A stretch of DNA of 50,411 nucleotides. Origin: a virus. Below are positions 9,501 through 18,001 of this stretch, in pieces. The stretch lies in IMG/VR virus record IMGVR_UViG_3300010160_000064, positions 1 to 50,411 of that record, one strand, 5' to 3'. The translations under genes were made by a program, and so were the position numbers. The notes beneath the pieces were generated by a model that was given only the letters and a program-made list of their open reading frames with translations, had not been told where the DNA came from and did no database searches. Every line of letters starts with the position of its first letter. The first letter of the stretch is position 1.

Positions 9501-12197
9501 GGCTACGGACGCCGTAGTATTAGCCGATGTGTTAGCCATTTCGAACGCTGCATTTGCTTGAACAAAAGCACTATTAGAATAAGAACTGGCTGTATTGGCT
9601 ACAGTGAATGCACCATTGGCATATGAACTGGCTGAATTTGCTATAATAAAAGCTGAATTAGTGTGAAAATATGCCGAATTTGCATAAGAACTAGCTGAAT
9701 TAGCATCACGGTAACCTGAATTAGCATAGGAACTAGCTGAAGCAGCATTTAAAATACCTGTATTAGCACCAGCAAAAGCACCATTAGCATAGGAACTTGC
9801 CGTATTAGATCCAGTAAATGCACCATTAGCATAGGAACTGGCTGAATTGGCACTATCATATGATGAATTGGCGTGAACATATGCTGAGTTTGCATATAAA
9901 CTAGATGTGTTTGCTGTTATGAAAGAACCATTGGCATATGAACTGGCTGAATTTGCAGTACCGTATGCTGAGTTAGCATATTGACCGGTTGAATTCTGTG
10001 ATACATAGGCCGAATTGGCTTGTATGTAAGCTGAGTTAGCATATGAACCTGCTGAATTTGCAGTACCGTAAGCTGAATTGGCATATGAACCAACTAAGTT
10101 AGCTGCGCCGTATGCTGAATTAGCTTGTATGTAACCTGAGTTTGCATATGAACCTGCTGAGTTCGCGGTGTCGTATGCTGAATTGGCTTGTATGTAAGCT
10201 GAATTGGCATATGAACCAACTAAGTTAGCCGCACCGTACGCTGAATTGGCATGTGTATATGATGAATTGGCATATTGACCTGTTGTATTCTGTGATACAT
10301 AAGCCGAATTGGCATGTGTATATGCTGAATTGGCATAAGAACTGGCTGAATTTGCGGCACCGTATGCTGAATTGGCATATGATCCAGCAGCAACTACACC
10401 ACTACCAGAATTAGCTGCATCAAAAGCTGCATTAGCTTGAATATAAGATGAACTTGAAAACTTTAATAAATCTGTACCATAACTAGTTATTGTATAACCG
10501 GCAACATTTGCTATAAGTGTTCCAACATTTGAAACAGTTGCTGATCCAGGAGAAAGTATATTCGATGATGGGTCCTGTGTTATATCCCTAAACAACAAGA
10601 AATTATTGGAACCAGCTTGGCGAACTAATCCATGATAAGTTGGTACAGCTGATCCAGCTGTCAATGAACTACCATAAAAACCTATGTCCAAGGTATCACT
10701 AAGGACATTATTGTTTGCTAATTTAATTAATGAATCTGTTGTTTGCACAACCGTTGTGTTAACTGTTGTTGTTGTGCCATTGATGAACAAATTTCCAGTA
10801 ACTGTTATGTCACCTGTAATTGTACCACCTGTTTGTACATTCAGTGAATTATTTGCACGAATAAAAGATGCATTCGCTTGCAGATAAGCTGAGTTTGCAT
10901 ATGATCCTGCAACAATTACACTAGCACCTCCATTAGCTGCTGCGAAAGCCGCATTGGCCTGAGTAAATGCTGTGTTTGCATATATGCCTGTTGTATTCTG
11001 TGCTATGTAAGATGCATTGGCGTGAATATGTGCTGTATTTGCATATACACCTGTTGTATTCTGTGATACATATGCCGAATTGGCCTTAGTAAATGCTGTA
11101 TTTGCATATTGACCTGTTGTATTCTGTGATTCATAAGCTGTGTTGGCCTGAAAATAAGCTGAGTTTGCATAATTACCGGATGAATTCTGTGACACATATG
11201 CTGAATTGGCATGAATATAAGCTGAGTTAGTGTATTGACCCGTTGAATTCTGAGACACATAAGAAGAATTGGCGTGAATGTATGCTGAGTTAGCATATTG
11301 ACCGGTTGAATTCTGCGATACATATGCCGAATTAGCATGTAGATACGCGGCATTCGCATATACTCCAGTTGTATTTTGTGAATCATAAGCTGCGTTAGCT
11401 TGTAAAAAGGAACCATTGGCACTCGAAGTAAGGTCAATAGAATCACCTGTGTTTGAGGTAATAATCAAACTACCACCTGAATTACTCAAAATAATACCGT
11501 CAATGTCAACAGACCCTGGACCAACAAACAATGATTTGAATGGTTTTAATTTAGATCCCAAGAAATAAGTATTGGCTGTTGATGGAATAATATTACCAGT
11601 TATAACCAAATCACCAAGCATTGTATCGCCATTTTTACTCAATTTAGTACCAGCTAAATTGAATGCTGTATTGGACCTAGCGAAAGCACCGTTGGCATAA
11701 GAAGCTGCTGGTATTACATTGTTAGCTTGTGCAAACGCAGCATTAGCCTGTGTGTATGCAGTATTAGCTTGTGCAAATACAATATTAGCTAGATTGTATG
11801 AAGCATTTGCTCGAGCAAAAGCAAGATTTGCGTTCGCTCTAGCTTCTGTATCTGTTACAGATACTATCAATGAATTAGCTAAAGCAAAAGCTGAATTGGC
11901 GTATGATCCAGTTGTTATTACTGCGGATAATGCATTGTTTGAATTTTCTCTTGCAAATACATCAACACCTCCATTCGCAATTGTATTTGCTAATCTGAAG
12001 GCCGCATTAGCGAACATCCCCACCGTATTTGAAGAAACTCTGGCAACCACTTCATTAGTGGTAATTTGAATTTGCAGATTTGCAATATTGGACGTTTGAG
12101 TTGGTCCTGTGAATTGCGTAATTGATTGCACGGCCGCAGGAGAACCTGGACCAACTCGTACACTAATCTGATTTACTGGATTTACTATAGTTGCCAT
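6537..12197 (-). CDS. Giant heptad-repeat fibre-like protein, 1886 residues
   Basis: This is the largest of the xxANxAx proteins. After a unique N-terminus (MATIVNPVNQISVRVGPGSP, residues 1-60) comes a short heptad stretch, then a GDTMLGDLVITGN beta module near residue 190, then heptads mixing ANSAY and SQNSTG units. The shared beta module appears at about residues 445-580 and again at about 1390-1525. A separate beta domain at about 1070-1250 begins GDTMIGSLILSG and includes segments such as GTWNFDANGNITFPD. The C-terminus stays in heptads and shows no S74 chaperone. Start and stop are clear: the ATG overlaps the TAA of the upstream 122-residue gene by one base (TAATG), so translation is probably by reinitiation. 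I infer a structural fibre or whisker; receptor binding is not shown by the sequence. Confidence 0.9.
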   Translation of the reverse strand: MATIVNPVNQISVRVGPGSPAAVQSITQFTGPTQTSNIANLQIQITTNEVVARVSSNTVGMFANAAFRLANTIANGGVDVFARENSNNALSAVITTGSYANSAFALANSLIVSVTDTEARANANLAFARANASYNLANIVFAQANTAYTQANAAFAQANNVIPAASYANGAFARSNTAFNLAGTKLSKNGDTMLGDLVITGNIIPSTANTYFLGSKLKPFKSLFVGPGSVDIDGIILSNSGGSLIITSNTGDSIDLTSSANGSFLQANAAYDSQNTTGVYANAAYLHANSAYVSQNSTGQYANSAYIHANSSYVSQNSTGQYTNSAYIHANSAYVSQNSSGNYANSAYFQANTAYESQNTTGQYANTAFTKANSAYVSQNTTGVYANTAHIHANASYIAQNTTGIYANTAFTQANAAFAAANGGASVIVAGSYANSAYLQANASFIRANNSLNVQTGGTITGDITVTGNLFINGTTTTVNTTVVQTTDSLIKLANNNVLSDTLDIGFYGSSLTAGSAVPTYHGLVRQAGSNNFLLFRDITQDPSSNILSPGSATVSNVGTLIANVAGYTITSYGTDLLKFSSSSYIQANAAFDAANSGSGVVAAGSYANSAYGAANSASSYANSAYTHANSAYVSQNTTGQYANSSYTHANSAYGAANLVGSYANSAYIQANSAYDTANSAGSYANSGYIQANSAYGAANLVGSYANSAYGTANSAGSYANSAYIQANSAYVSQNSTGQYANSAYGTANSASSYANGSFITANTSSLYANSAYVHANSSYDSANSASSYANGAFTGSNTASSYANGAFAGANTGILNAASASSYANSGYRDANSASSYANSAYFHTNSAFIIANSASSYANGAFTVANTASSYSNSAFVQANAAFEMANTSANTTASVASVASYANGAFGAANNASSYANGAFVLAFSALSVGNSASIYANAAFDATNTSSSNAASASFYSNTAYIQANAAYSTANSASSYANGAFAGANTASSYANSASYYANSAYVHANAAFAAANAGVGVIIAGSYANSAYIQANASYGAVNSVSSYANSAFAGANVSSLYANSAYINSNTKVSKSGDTMIGSLILSGVGSDVKFTGGAALVGNEANNLIKITANANNDITGVAAQSGDGGLAQVYSNGRVEIITDTGAAGALWTFAKDGSLTLPGIIGQVGRSGYTNGLDLYNGEAGVGYVRLNNADQSFVWVDPSGAHIQTTGGTWNFDANGNITFPDSTIQATGFRGYGIDNVARYSANSSGSYANGAFAASNTASSYANSSYVQANAAYGTANSASSYANGAFAASNTASSNASSASSYANGAFEAANTGSGVASAGSFANSAYGVANSSSSYANGAYVTANSSSSYANGAFAQSNLSFNSANSASNYANASFIRANNSLNVQSGGTITGDVTVTGNLFINGTTTSVNTTVIQTTDSLIKLANNNLYSDTLDIGFYGTSLTTGSGVPTYHGLVRQAGSNNFLLFRDITQDPSSNVMPAGSASVSNVGTLIANVAGYKITSYGTDLLQFANAAFMQANAAFDSSNSGTGVLSTGSYANSAFLHANASYITANSASSYANGAFAGANSASSYANGAFTGANTASSNAASSSSYANSAFGIANSSSSYANSAFLTANTASLNSDSASSYANGAFLAANTASSNAASASSYANSAFAGANTASSNAASASSYANSSYGSANSASSYANSAFAGANTASSNAASASSYANSAYIQANASYGVSNSASSYANGAFSVANTAIPAGSYANGAFTGSNTASSNAASASSYANSGFVAANTASSNAASASSYANSAFLIANTSSSNASSVSSYANSAFAGANTASSNAASASSYANGAFLTANTGTLNAASSSSYANGAFLRANTAISDALAYSIALG
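7621..8025 (-). repeat. Dispersed ~400-bp fibre module, copy 2
   Basis: Same module as at 4261-4665, with few substitutions (for example MPAGSASVSN where copy 1 has LSPGSATESN). It is flanked by heptad repeats on both sides, as are the other copies, which is the arrangement expected if repeat-mediated recombination moved it. Confidence 0.85.
10455..10855 (-). repeat. Dispersed ~400-bp fibre module, copy 3
   Basis: Third near-identical copy of the module, again within the 1886-residue gene. Its right part (GSNNFLLFRDITQDPSSN) matches copy 2 and its left part resembles copy 1, a mosaic that suggests exchange among copies. Confidence 0.8.
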
Positions 12198-12565
12198 TAT
12201 GCGTTAGGACCATTGGAATTAATTACTCCGGTCACACCAGGAGAAACATATATTTGTCCTTCCAATACGCGAGTTACCAAATTAGTTACTGAATCTTTAA
12301 TATTTACATCGTAGACGTATTTTCCATAAGGTACATTTGCAGTATTTGCTGCAGGCAACGAGAGGAATATTACACCTTCTTCTTCCGTACTGATTTGTGC
12401 AGTAAAAGTGAAAGCAACATTAGCTGTTGTGTAAGATTTCTTTGCTCTGGAATTTATAGTGAAGGTTGTTAAGTCATATGGAACTCCAGAATCATCTGTT
12501 AACGCCAGACGGGCATTAAAGGATGACCCTTGTTCCATGTATTGGTCTGAATATCCTGCGGCCAT
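12197..12565 (-). CDS. Conserved small virion protein, 122 residues
   Basis: The product starts MAAGYSDQYMEQGSSFNARL and continues with a beta-sandwich-like pattern: DDSGVPYDLTTFTINSRAKKS, a central FTAQISTEEEGVIFLSL, then YGKYVYDVNIKD and VLEGQIYVSPGVT. This layout (ligand-free beta domain with a VxxxxxGVIxLxL strand and a YxYDVxI strand) is one I recognise from short structural proteins next to T4-like tail-fibre genes, resembling baseplate-upper-protein N-terminal domains. The ATG is preceded by an AAAAGG ribosome site and, 32 bases upstream, by a CATAAATA late-promoter-like motif. Its TAA overlaps the ATG of the giant fibre gene, so the two are coupled. A role as fibre attachment or tip protein is inference. 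Confidence 0.8.
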   Translation of the reverse strand: MAAGYSDQYMEQGSSFNARLALTDDSGVPYDLTTFTINSRAKKSYTTANVAFTFTAQISTEEEGVIFLSLPAANTANVPYGKYVYDVNIKDSVTNLVTRVLEGQIYVSPGVTGVINSNGPNA

Positions 12566-12596
12566 TTTGTGTACCTTTTATTTGATTCGTTAACCA

Positions 12597-12604
12597 TATT
12601 TATG
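12597..12604 (-). promoter_or_regulatory. T4-type late promoter candidate (CATAAATA)
   Basis: The minus strand reads CATAAATATGG immediately before the stop of the S74 fibre gene and 32 bases upstream of the 122-residue gene. Spacing and sequence match the motifs at 6527 and 38622. No -35-like element is needed in the T4 late system, and I see none. Confidence 0.55.
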
Positions 12605-12605
12605 T

Positions 12606-15600
12606 TTATTGGTTTGGTATTTTTGATTTTAAGTATTGAACTTCTTCGTTCAATTCTTTAATAGCCTCGATTAACAATCCTACTATATTACCATAGTCAA
12701 CAGTTAGTGTTTCTTCTTTCGTTGTCTGATCCACATGTGACATTACAACTTCAGGCAATACTTCTAAAACTTCTTGTGCAATTACACCGACCTTTTTCGT
12801 TTCAATATCGTCTTTTTTGTTGTAATAAACACCACGCAATTGTAAAGTTTTTTGCAATGCATTATCAATATTTGTTATATTTGTTTTAAGCTTTATGTCA
12901 GAGAATGCAACGACGTTACCTGTAGCTGTTAGGACACCTGTAGCAGTTACACCTGCATTAGCTGTAACGAGCCTATCTGCTCCGTTTATTCGATGAAATA
13001 TACCTGAAGTTGCATTCTGGACCGTGTTCGTTAAATCACTTTGGAATATATTATCAGGATTAACACTTCCACTACCATTTCCATTTGTTCCAAAATATAC
13101 TGCGCCGGTAGAGGTAATTCTAAATCTTTCGTTGCCTGATGTAGATATAGAAACTTCATCAGTTCTAACAGAACCAATACCTGTATAAGTTGCAGATGGC
13201 GCTTGATTAGTCAAGAATCGCATACTGCCATATAAAGACAATTTAGGAGCAGACGCAGGTGTTGTTCCACCAATTGCTACGTTGCCTTGTAAATAATTGT
13301 CTGCGGTTCCTGAGAGATATAGATTATATTTACCTGCGCCAGCTGAAACAAGTCCTTTAATACCGTGATTAGATACTGTTCCTGTGGACAAATCGGAAAT
13401 ATATAAACCCGTAGTATTAGATACAACACTTCCACCACCTGCAGCTACACTTCCGGCTATGAAATGATAAGCGTTATCCATAAGTAAACCGGCGGCGGTG
13501 TTTATATTACTATAGAAACTTGTATACCAACCAGTCATACCACCACCGGCGGTTCCTTGCGCCAATATACCACCACCCGTGTTCGTACCTGTAACTGTTT
13601 TACCAAGAGTAAGATTCCACTGAGATACCCCTACGCCATTAAATCCAATATCACCACCAATGTTGCCTGTAAATGAAGGTGATGTTAATGAAGGTGAAGC
13701 ACTCAATACAACTGAACCTGATCCTGTAGATGTTTTGACGCCAGTACCACCGGAAGCAACCGGAATTGCCTGTGAACTGGTTATTTGTCCTGCAGCAATA
13801 TTTGTGTTTAATGTTCCATAATTTGCAAACGATATAGCACCAATGCTATTACTTGTTGGATTCGTTGTTATTCCTTGGAATAGAGTCCAATCACTCGAAG
13901 CTGTTCTTACTAGTCCTGTATATTTTGTACCTGAGTTTACATATTGGCCATAAAAACCAATATCAACCACATCTCCTAAATTGTTTGCAGCTAATTCAAT
14001 TAGAGAATCGACTGTTTGGTATGTTGCAACATTTATGTAAGTTAATGGACCATTAACAGTTAAACTACCAGTAATACCCAAATCACCTATGATTTGACCA
14101 CCCGCAGTGGTTAGTGCAGTATTTGCTTTACCATATGCAGAGTTAGCATAGGAACTAGCAGATGCAGCATTTAATGTACCTGTATTAGCTTGTACATACG
14201 CAGCATTAGCGTAAAGGCCAGTTGTATTAGCTCTAGCAAATGCACCATTAGCATAGGAACTAGCAGATGCAGCATTTAAAATGGATGTATTAGCAATACC
14301 AAATGCAGAGTTAGCATAAGAACTAGCAGAAGCCGCATTTAGAGTACTTGTATTAGCTCCAGCAAAAGCAGAGTTAGCATATGAACTAGCTGAATTGGCA
14401 TCACGGTATCCTGAATTAGCATAAGAACTAGCAGAAGCCGCATTTAGAGTACTTGTATTAGCTCCAGCAAATGCAGAGTTGGCATAGGTACTGGCTGAAT
14501 TTGCATCACGGTAACCTGAATTAGCATATGAACTGGCTGATGCTGCATTTAAAGTACCTGTATTAGCTGCAGCAAAAGCGGCATTAGCATATACGGATGC
14601 TGCAGGTGAACCTGCCGTAAATTGAACTGAACCATCAGTAAAGGTGATACCATTGCCAGTACCTCTAATAACAACATTACCAGAATACACACTGCCACTT
14701 ACACCAAGACCGCCTGCAATAACAACAGCACCAGTTGTGTTTGAAGAAGATGCTGTTGCATTTGAGAAAGTGTATACTGTTAAGCTGTTAGCTGTTACTG
14801 ATGTGCCAGTATTAGCCAATGCATTATTAGCTACACCATAAGCTGAGTTGGCATATGAACTTCCTGCTGCAGCATTTAAAGTACCTGTATTAGCTACTAA
14901 GAATGCACCATTAGCGTATGAACTGGCTGACGCTGCATTTAGAGTACCTGTATTAGCCTGTGCAAAACCGGCATTAGCATATACAGATGCTGCAGGTGAA
15001 CCTGCTGTGAATTGAACCGAACCATCAACAAAGGTAATACCATTACCAGAACCTCTAATCACAACATTGCCAGTGTATACACTACCACCTACACCAAGGC
15101 CGCCCGCAATAACAACGGAACCTGTGACATTCGAAGTGGATGCCGAATTGTTGGCAAAAGTATACATGGTACTGCTATTAGACGTAACCATGGAACCAAC
15201 ATTAGCTAAAGCATTGTTAGCAGTAATAAATGCTGAATTAGCATACGAACTGGCTGAATTTGCGCCACGGTAAGCTGAATTAGCATACGAACTAGCTGAA
15301 TTGGATACACCATAGGCCGAGTTAGCATATTGACCGGTTGTATTCTGTGACACATAGGCTGAATTAGCTTGCAGGTAAGCTGAGTTAGCATACGAGCTAG
15401 CTGGTATTGCTACATTAGCTTGCTCAAAGGCCGCGTTCGCATGAGCATAAATTGCGGTTGAAATTTTACTTGTTGGAACAGTTGAAATACTTGTAGATGT
15501 TGCACTATCAGAAATCATATTCGCAGTCATAATTTGCGAATAGTAAATGCCATTATTTGAATCTAAAATATCCCAATATTTGTTTGATTCGTTCCAACGA

Positions 15601-17777
15601 ATGGATGCATTTGCATTTGGAATACCAGTGGGTTGATTATTTGCAGTACCCCTATTAACACTAAAATAACTTGTGATTGGTGTATAAGTGTTTGCGTTTA
15701 TTACAAAATTATTTGTTGTATAAACTGTTGTTCCGTTAATTGTAAACGTACCACCAACAGTCAAACCGGCCGATGTTGTTAGAGATTGGAATGCACCTAC
15801 AGCATTTGTTGCCGAAAGAAGTGTACTCGTAACATACAGTTTAGATACAGAAATATCATTATTTGCAATAAGATAACTAGTATATGTATTTCCTGTTGCT
15901 GAAATTGTAGTAGTGTTTACAGTATTATTAGATTGCAAATATCCTGTGTAACTAGTGCCAACCACAGACATTGTAACCGTATTAACTGTCGCGTTAGCTT
16001 GTAATGCATTAGTCCAAGTATTGCCAACCACGGATAATGTGGCTGTATTTACGGAAGCATTAGCTTGAACTCTATTAGTCCAAGTATTGCCAACCACGGA
16101 TAATGTGGCTGTATTTACAACGCTATTAGCTTGTAACTTATCGGTATAAGCAATGTTAGTAACAGATAATGTGGCTGTATTTACAACGCTATTAGCCTGT
16201 AACTTATCTGTAAACGAAATATTGGTAACCGATAATGTGGCTGTATTAACAACGCTATTAGCTTGTACTTTATCGATATGAGAAATATTGGTAACAGATA
16301 AAATAGCAGTATTAACTGAACTATTAGCCTGTAATCTATCTGTATGAGAAATATTAGTAACAGATATTGTAGCCGTATTAACAGCAGTATTAGACTGAAT
16401 TACTCCAGTTAAAACATTCGTATTGGCCTGAAGTGTGTTAGTATACGAAACACCTGTGACCGATAGTGTGGCGGTATTTACAACACTATTAGCTTGTAAC
16501 TTATCAGTATAAGCAATGTTGGTAACAGATAATGTGGCTGTATTTACAACGCTATTAGCTTGCACTTTATCGATATGAGAAATATTGGTAACAGATAGTG
16601 TTGCGGTATTTACTGAACTATTAGCCTGTAATCTATCTGTGTGAGAAATATTAGTAACAGATATTGTAGCCGTATTAACTGAACTATTAGCTTGTAATCT
16701 ATCAGTATGAGAAATACCAGTCACTGAAGAAGTCGCAGTATTAACTGCCGTATTAGATTGAAGTGTGTTAGTAAAACTTGCACCAGTAACGGATATTGTG
16801 GCAGTATTAACTGCTGTATTAGATTGTAACTTATCTGTGTAAGAAATACCTGTCACCGAAGAAGTCGCAGTATTTACAACGGCATTAGCTTGTAGTTTAT
16901 CGGTATATGAAATATTGGTAACAGATAGTGTGGCTGTATTTACAGCGGTGTTAGCTTGTAAAGTATTGGTAAAACTTGCGCCTGTTACTGAAGACGTGGC
17001 TGTATTTACGGCGGTGTTAGCTTGTAAAGTATTGGTAAAACTTGCACCAGTAACGGATATTGTGGCAGTATTAACTGCGGTGTTAGATTGTAGTTTATCT
17101 GTAAAGGATGTGCCTGTTACAGATAGTGTTGCGGTATTTACTGAAGTGTTAGATTGAATTACCCCAGTTAAAATGTTTGTATTGGCCTGAAGTGTGTTAG
17201 TATAAGTGGTACCAAGAACTGATAAAACTGCTGCTCTGATAGCCGTATTAGATACTAATAAGTTAGTATAAGTTTCTAATGTTGCATTTAAATTACCTGT
17301 AATTATTGTGTCTTTACCAACACTCAAAGTATTTTGAAGAACTGTTGATTTAGTAACAGTTAATGTATTTGAGATTAATGTTACACCACCTACCGTTAAA
17401 GAACCTCCAATTGTAGTATTGTTTGCAACGGCTAAACTTGTTCCTGTATTGCTAGCATAAACTGTACCATTTGCAGTAACAGAACCACTTGCAACCAAGC
17501 TTTGTGTAGTGTTTGTAAAATATACTTGTTTACCTACAGTTAAATTATTGTCGATAGTTGCTGAAGAAGCTGTACCTGTAACCAGTAATTGACCTGCAAC
17601 AATGACATTATTAGCAACAGTTAAAGCAGTACCTGTACCATTTAAAGTCAATGTGCCAGAATCTTTGGTCCAATCGTATTTACCAATAGAATTGATTTCA
17701 TTGGAACCTGCATTAGTTGCAACGATCCAATCACCAAATGTGTTGGCGTAGCCTAAAATATTAACTGTATTTGCCAT
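12606..17777 (-). CDS. Giant tail fibre with C-terminal S74 self-cleaving chaperone, 1723 residues
   Basis: The protein begins with beta-type fibre repeats (residues 1-190: GTLTLNGTGTALTVANN, GKQVYFTNTTQ), followed by about 19 copies of a 22-residue unit (SVTNISxTDKLQANSVVNTAT). Next come xxANxAx heptads, two copies of a TGSVVIAGGLGVGGSVY module, more heptads, and a diverged copy of the shared GLVR module. The last ~98 residues are a peptidase S74 intramolecular chaperone: SDIKLKTNI with Ser1626 and Lys1631 spaced like the known Ser-Lys dyad, VGVIAQEV, VDYGNIVGLLIEAIKEL and a final coiled coil. In this family the chaperone trimerises the fibre, then cleaves itself off just before the Ser. The start follows a 73-residue gene whose last codons supply an AAAAGG ribosome site. 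A host-contact fibre is strongly supported; the receptor is unknown. Confidence 0.93.
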   Translation of the reverse strand: MANTVNILGYANTFGDWIVATNAGSNEINSIGKYDWTKDSGTLTLNGTGTALTVANNVIVAGQLLVTGTASSATIDNNLTVGKQVYFTNTTQSLVASGSVTANGTVYASNTGTSLAVANNTTIGGSLTVGGVTLISNTLTVTKSTVLQNTLSVGKDTIITGNLNATLETYTNLLVSNTAIRAAVLSVLGTTYTNTLQANTNILTGVIQSNTSVNTATLSVTGTSFTDKLQSNTAVNTATISVTGASFTNTLQANTAVNTATSSVTGASFTNTLQANTAVNTATLSVTNISYTDKLQANAVVNTATSSVTGISYTDKLQSNTAVNTATISVTGASFTNTLQSNTAVNTATSSVTGISHTDRLQANSSVNTATISVTNISHTDRLQANSSVNTATLSVTNISHIDKVQANSVVNTATLSVTNIAYTDKLQANSVVNTATLSVTGVSYTNTLQANTNVLTGVIQSNTAVNTATISVTNISHTDRLQANSSVNTAILSVTNISHIDKVQANSVVNTATLSVTNISFTDKLQANSVVNTATLSVTNIAYTDKLQANSVVNTATLSVVGNTWTNRVQANASVNTATLSVVGNTWTNALQANATVNTVTMSVVGTSYTGYLQSNNTVNTTTISATGNTYTSYLIANNDISVSKLYVTSTLLSATNAVGAFQSLTTSAGLTVGGTFTINGTTVYTTNNFVINANTYTPITSYFSVNRGTANNQPTGIPNANASIRWNESNKYWDILDSNNGIYYSQIMTANMISDSATSTSISTVPTSKISTAIYAHANAAFEQANVAIPASSYANSAYLQANSAYVSQNTTGQYANSAYGVSNSASSYANSAYRGANSASSYANSAFITANNALANVGSMVTSNSSTMYTFANNSASTSNVTGSVVIAGGLGVGGSVYTGNVVIRGSGNGITFVDGSVQFTAGSPAASVYANAGFAQANTGTLNAASASSYANGAFLVANTGTLNAAAGSSYANSAYGVANNALANTGTSVTANSLTVYTFSNATASSSNTTGAVVIAGGLGVSGSVYSGNVVIRGTGNGITFTDGSVQFTAGSPAASVYANAAFAAANTGTLNAASASSYANSGYRDANSASTYANSAFAGANTSTLNAASASSYANSGYRDANSASSYANSAFAGANTSTLNAASASSYANSAFGIANTSILNAASASSYANGAFARANTTGLYANAAYVQANTGTLNAASASSYANSAYGKANTALTTAGGQIIGDLGITGSLTVNGPLTYINVATYQTVDSLIELAANNLGDVVDIGFYGQYVNSGTKYTGLVRTASSDWTLFQGITTNPTSNSIGAISFANYGTLNTNIAAGQITSSQAIPVASGGTGVKTSTGSGSVVLSASPSLTSPSFTGNIGGDIGFNGVGVSQWNLTLGKTVTGTNTGGGILAQGTAGGGMTGWYTSFYSNINTAAGLLMDNAYHFIAGSVAAGGGSVVSNTTGLYISDLSTGTVSNHGIKGLVSAGAGKYNLYLSGTADNYLQGNVAIGGTTPASAPKLSLYGSMRFLTNQAPSATYTGIGSVRTDEVSISTSGNERFRITSTGAVYFGTNGNGSGSVNPDNIFQSDLTNTVQNATSGIFHRINGADRLVTANAGVTATGVLTATGNVVAFSDIKLKTNITNIDNALQKTLQLRGVYYNKKDDIETKKVGVIAQEVLEVLPEVVMSHVDQTTKEETLTVDYGNIVGLLIEAIKELNEEVQYLKSKIPNQ
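15840..17240 (-). repeat. 66-bp coding repeat, ~19 copies
   Basis: Within the S74 fibre gene a 66-base unit coding 22 residues of type ANSVVNTATLSVTNISFTDKLQ recurs about 19 times with variation. Two copies are expanded by an LTGVIQSNT insertion. The length 22 equals two hendecads, compatible with an elongated helical or beta-solenoid shaft. Copy number is likely to vary among relatives. Confidence 0.85.
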
Positions 17778-17778
17778 C

Positions 17779-18000
17779 TTAACCTTTTATTAGTAATTGT
17801 TGCAACAGGGATTTTATTTCACACATATCCGATTTGATGCAATCTATTTCTGACTTTACTTTATTTATTTCATCTTTTTGCATCTTAACCAACCTAAGCT
17901 TAGCATAATACTCATTTTTTTCTGTATTATCAGTAGGCATTAGAGCTCTACTTTCAATATCACGAACAAAATTTGTATTGGTAACTTTTACTAGTTGCAT
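17779..18000 (-). CDS. Small coiled-coil virion-operon protein, 73 residues
   Basis: The N-terminal half (MQLVKVTNTNFVRDIESRAL) reads like a short domain found before fibre genes in T4-like phages of aquatic bacteria. The C-terminal half (residues ~30-70, KLRLVKMQKDEINKVKSEID and onward) has regular hydrophobic spacing and should form a coiled coil. The ribosome site AGGAATC lies inside the last codons of the upstream 2323-residue gene, and its own last codons supply the site of the S74 fibre gene, so all three are translationally linked. Function is unknown; a fibre attachment or assembly helper is possible. Confidence 0.75.
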   Translation of the reverse strand: MQLVKVTNTNFVRDIESRALMPTDNTEKNEYYAKLRLVKMQKDEINKVKSEIDCIKSDMCEIKSLLQQLLIKG

Positions 18001-18001
18001 G

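Larger units (their letters stand above)
6590..11440 (-). repeat. 21-bp-period coding repeat tract (second xxANxAx array)
   Basis: This coding repeat has the same 21-base period as the tract in the 1306-residue gene and shares many words with it. It is interrupted by beta modules at about 7621-8025, 8440-8975 and 10455-10855. The right-hand part uses a variant with SQNSTG units in place of every third ANxA unit. Confidence 0.85.

Noticed and set aside
2530-11440. Regularly spaced repeats resembling a CRISPR array
   Set aside because: The period is 21 bases, there are no unique spacers, and the repeats code continuous heptads in a long frame.
2258-17777. Diversity-generating retroelement acting on the fibres
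   Set aside because: No reverse transcriptase and no template/variable repeat pair with adenine-biased differences were seen in the window. The repeats are explained by structural periodicity and module duplication.
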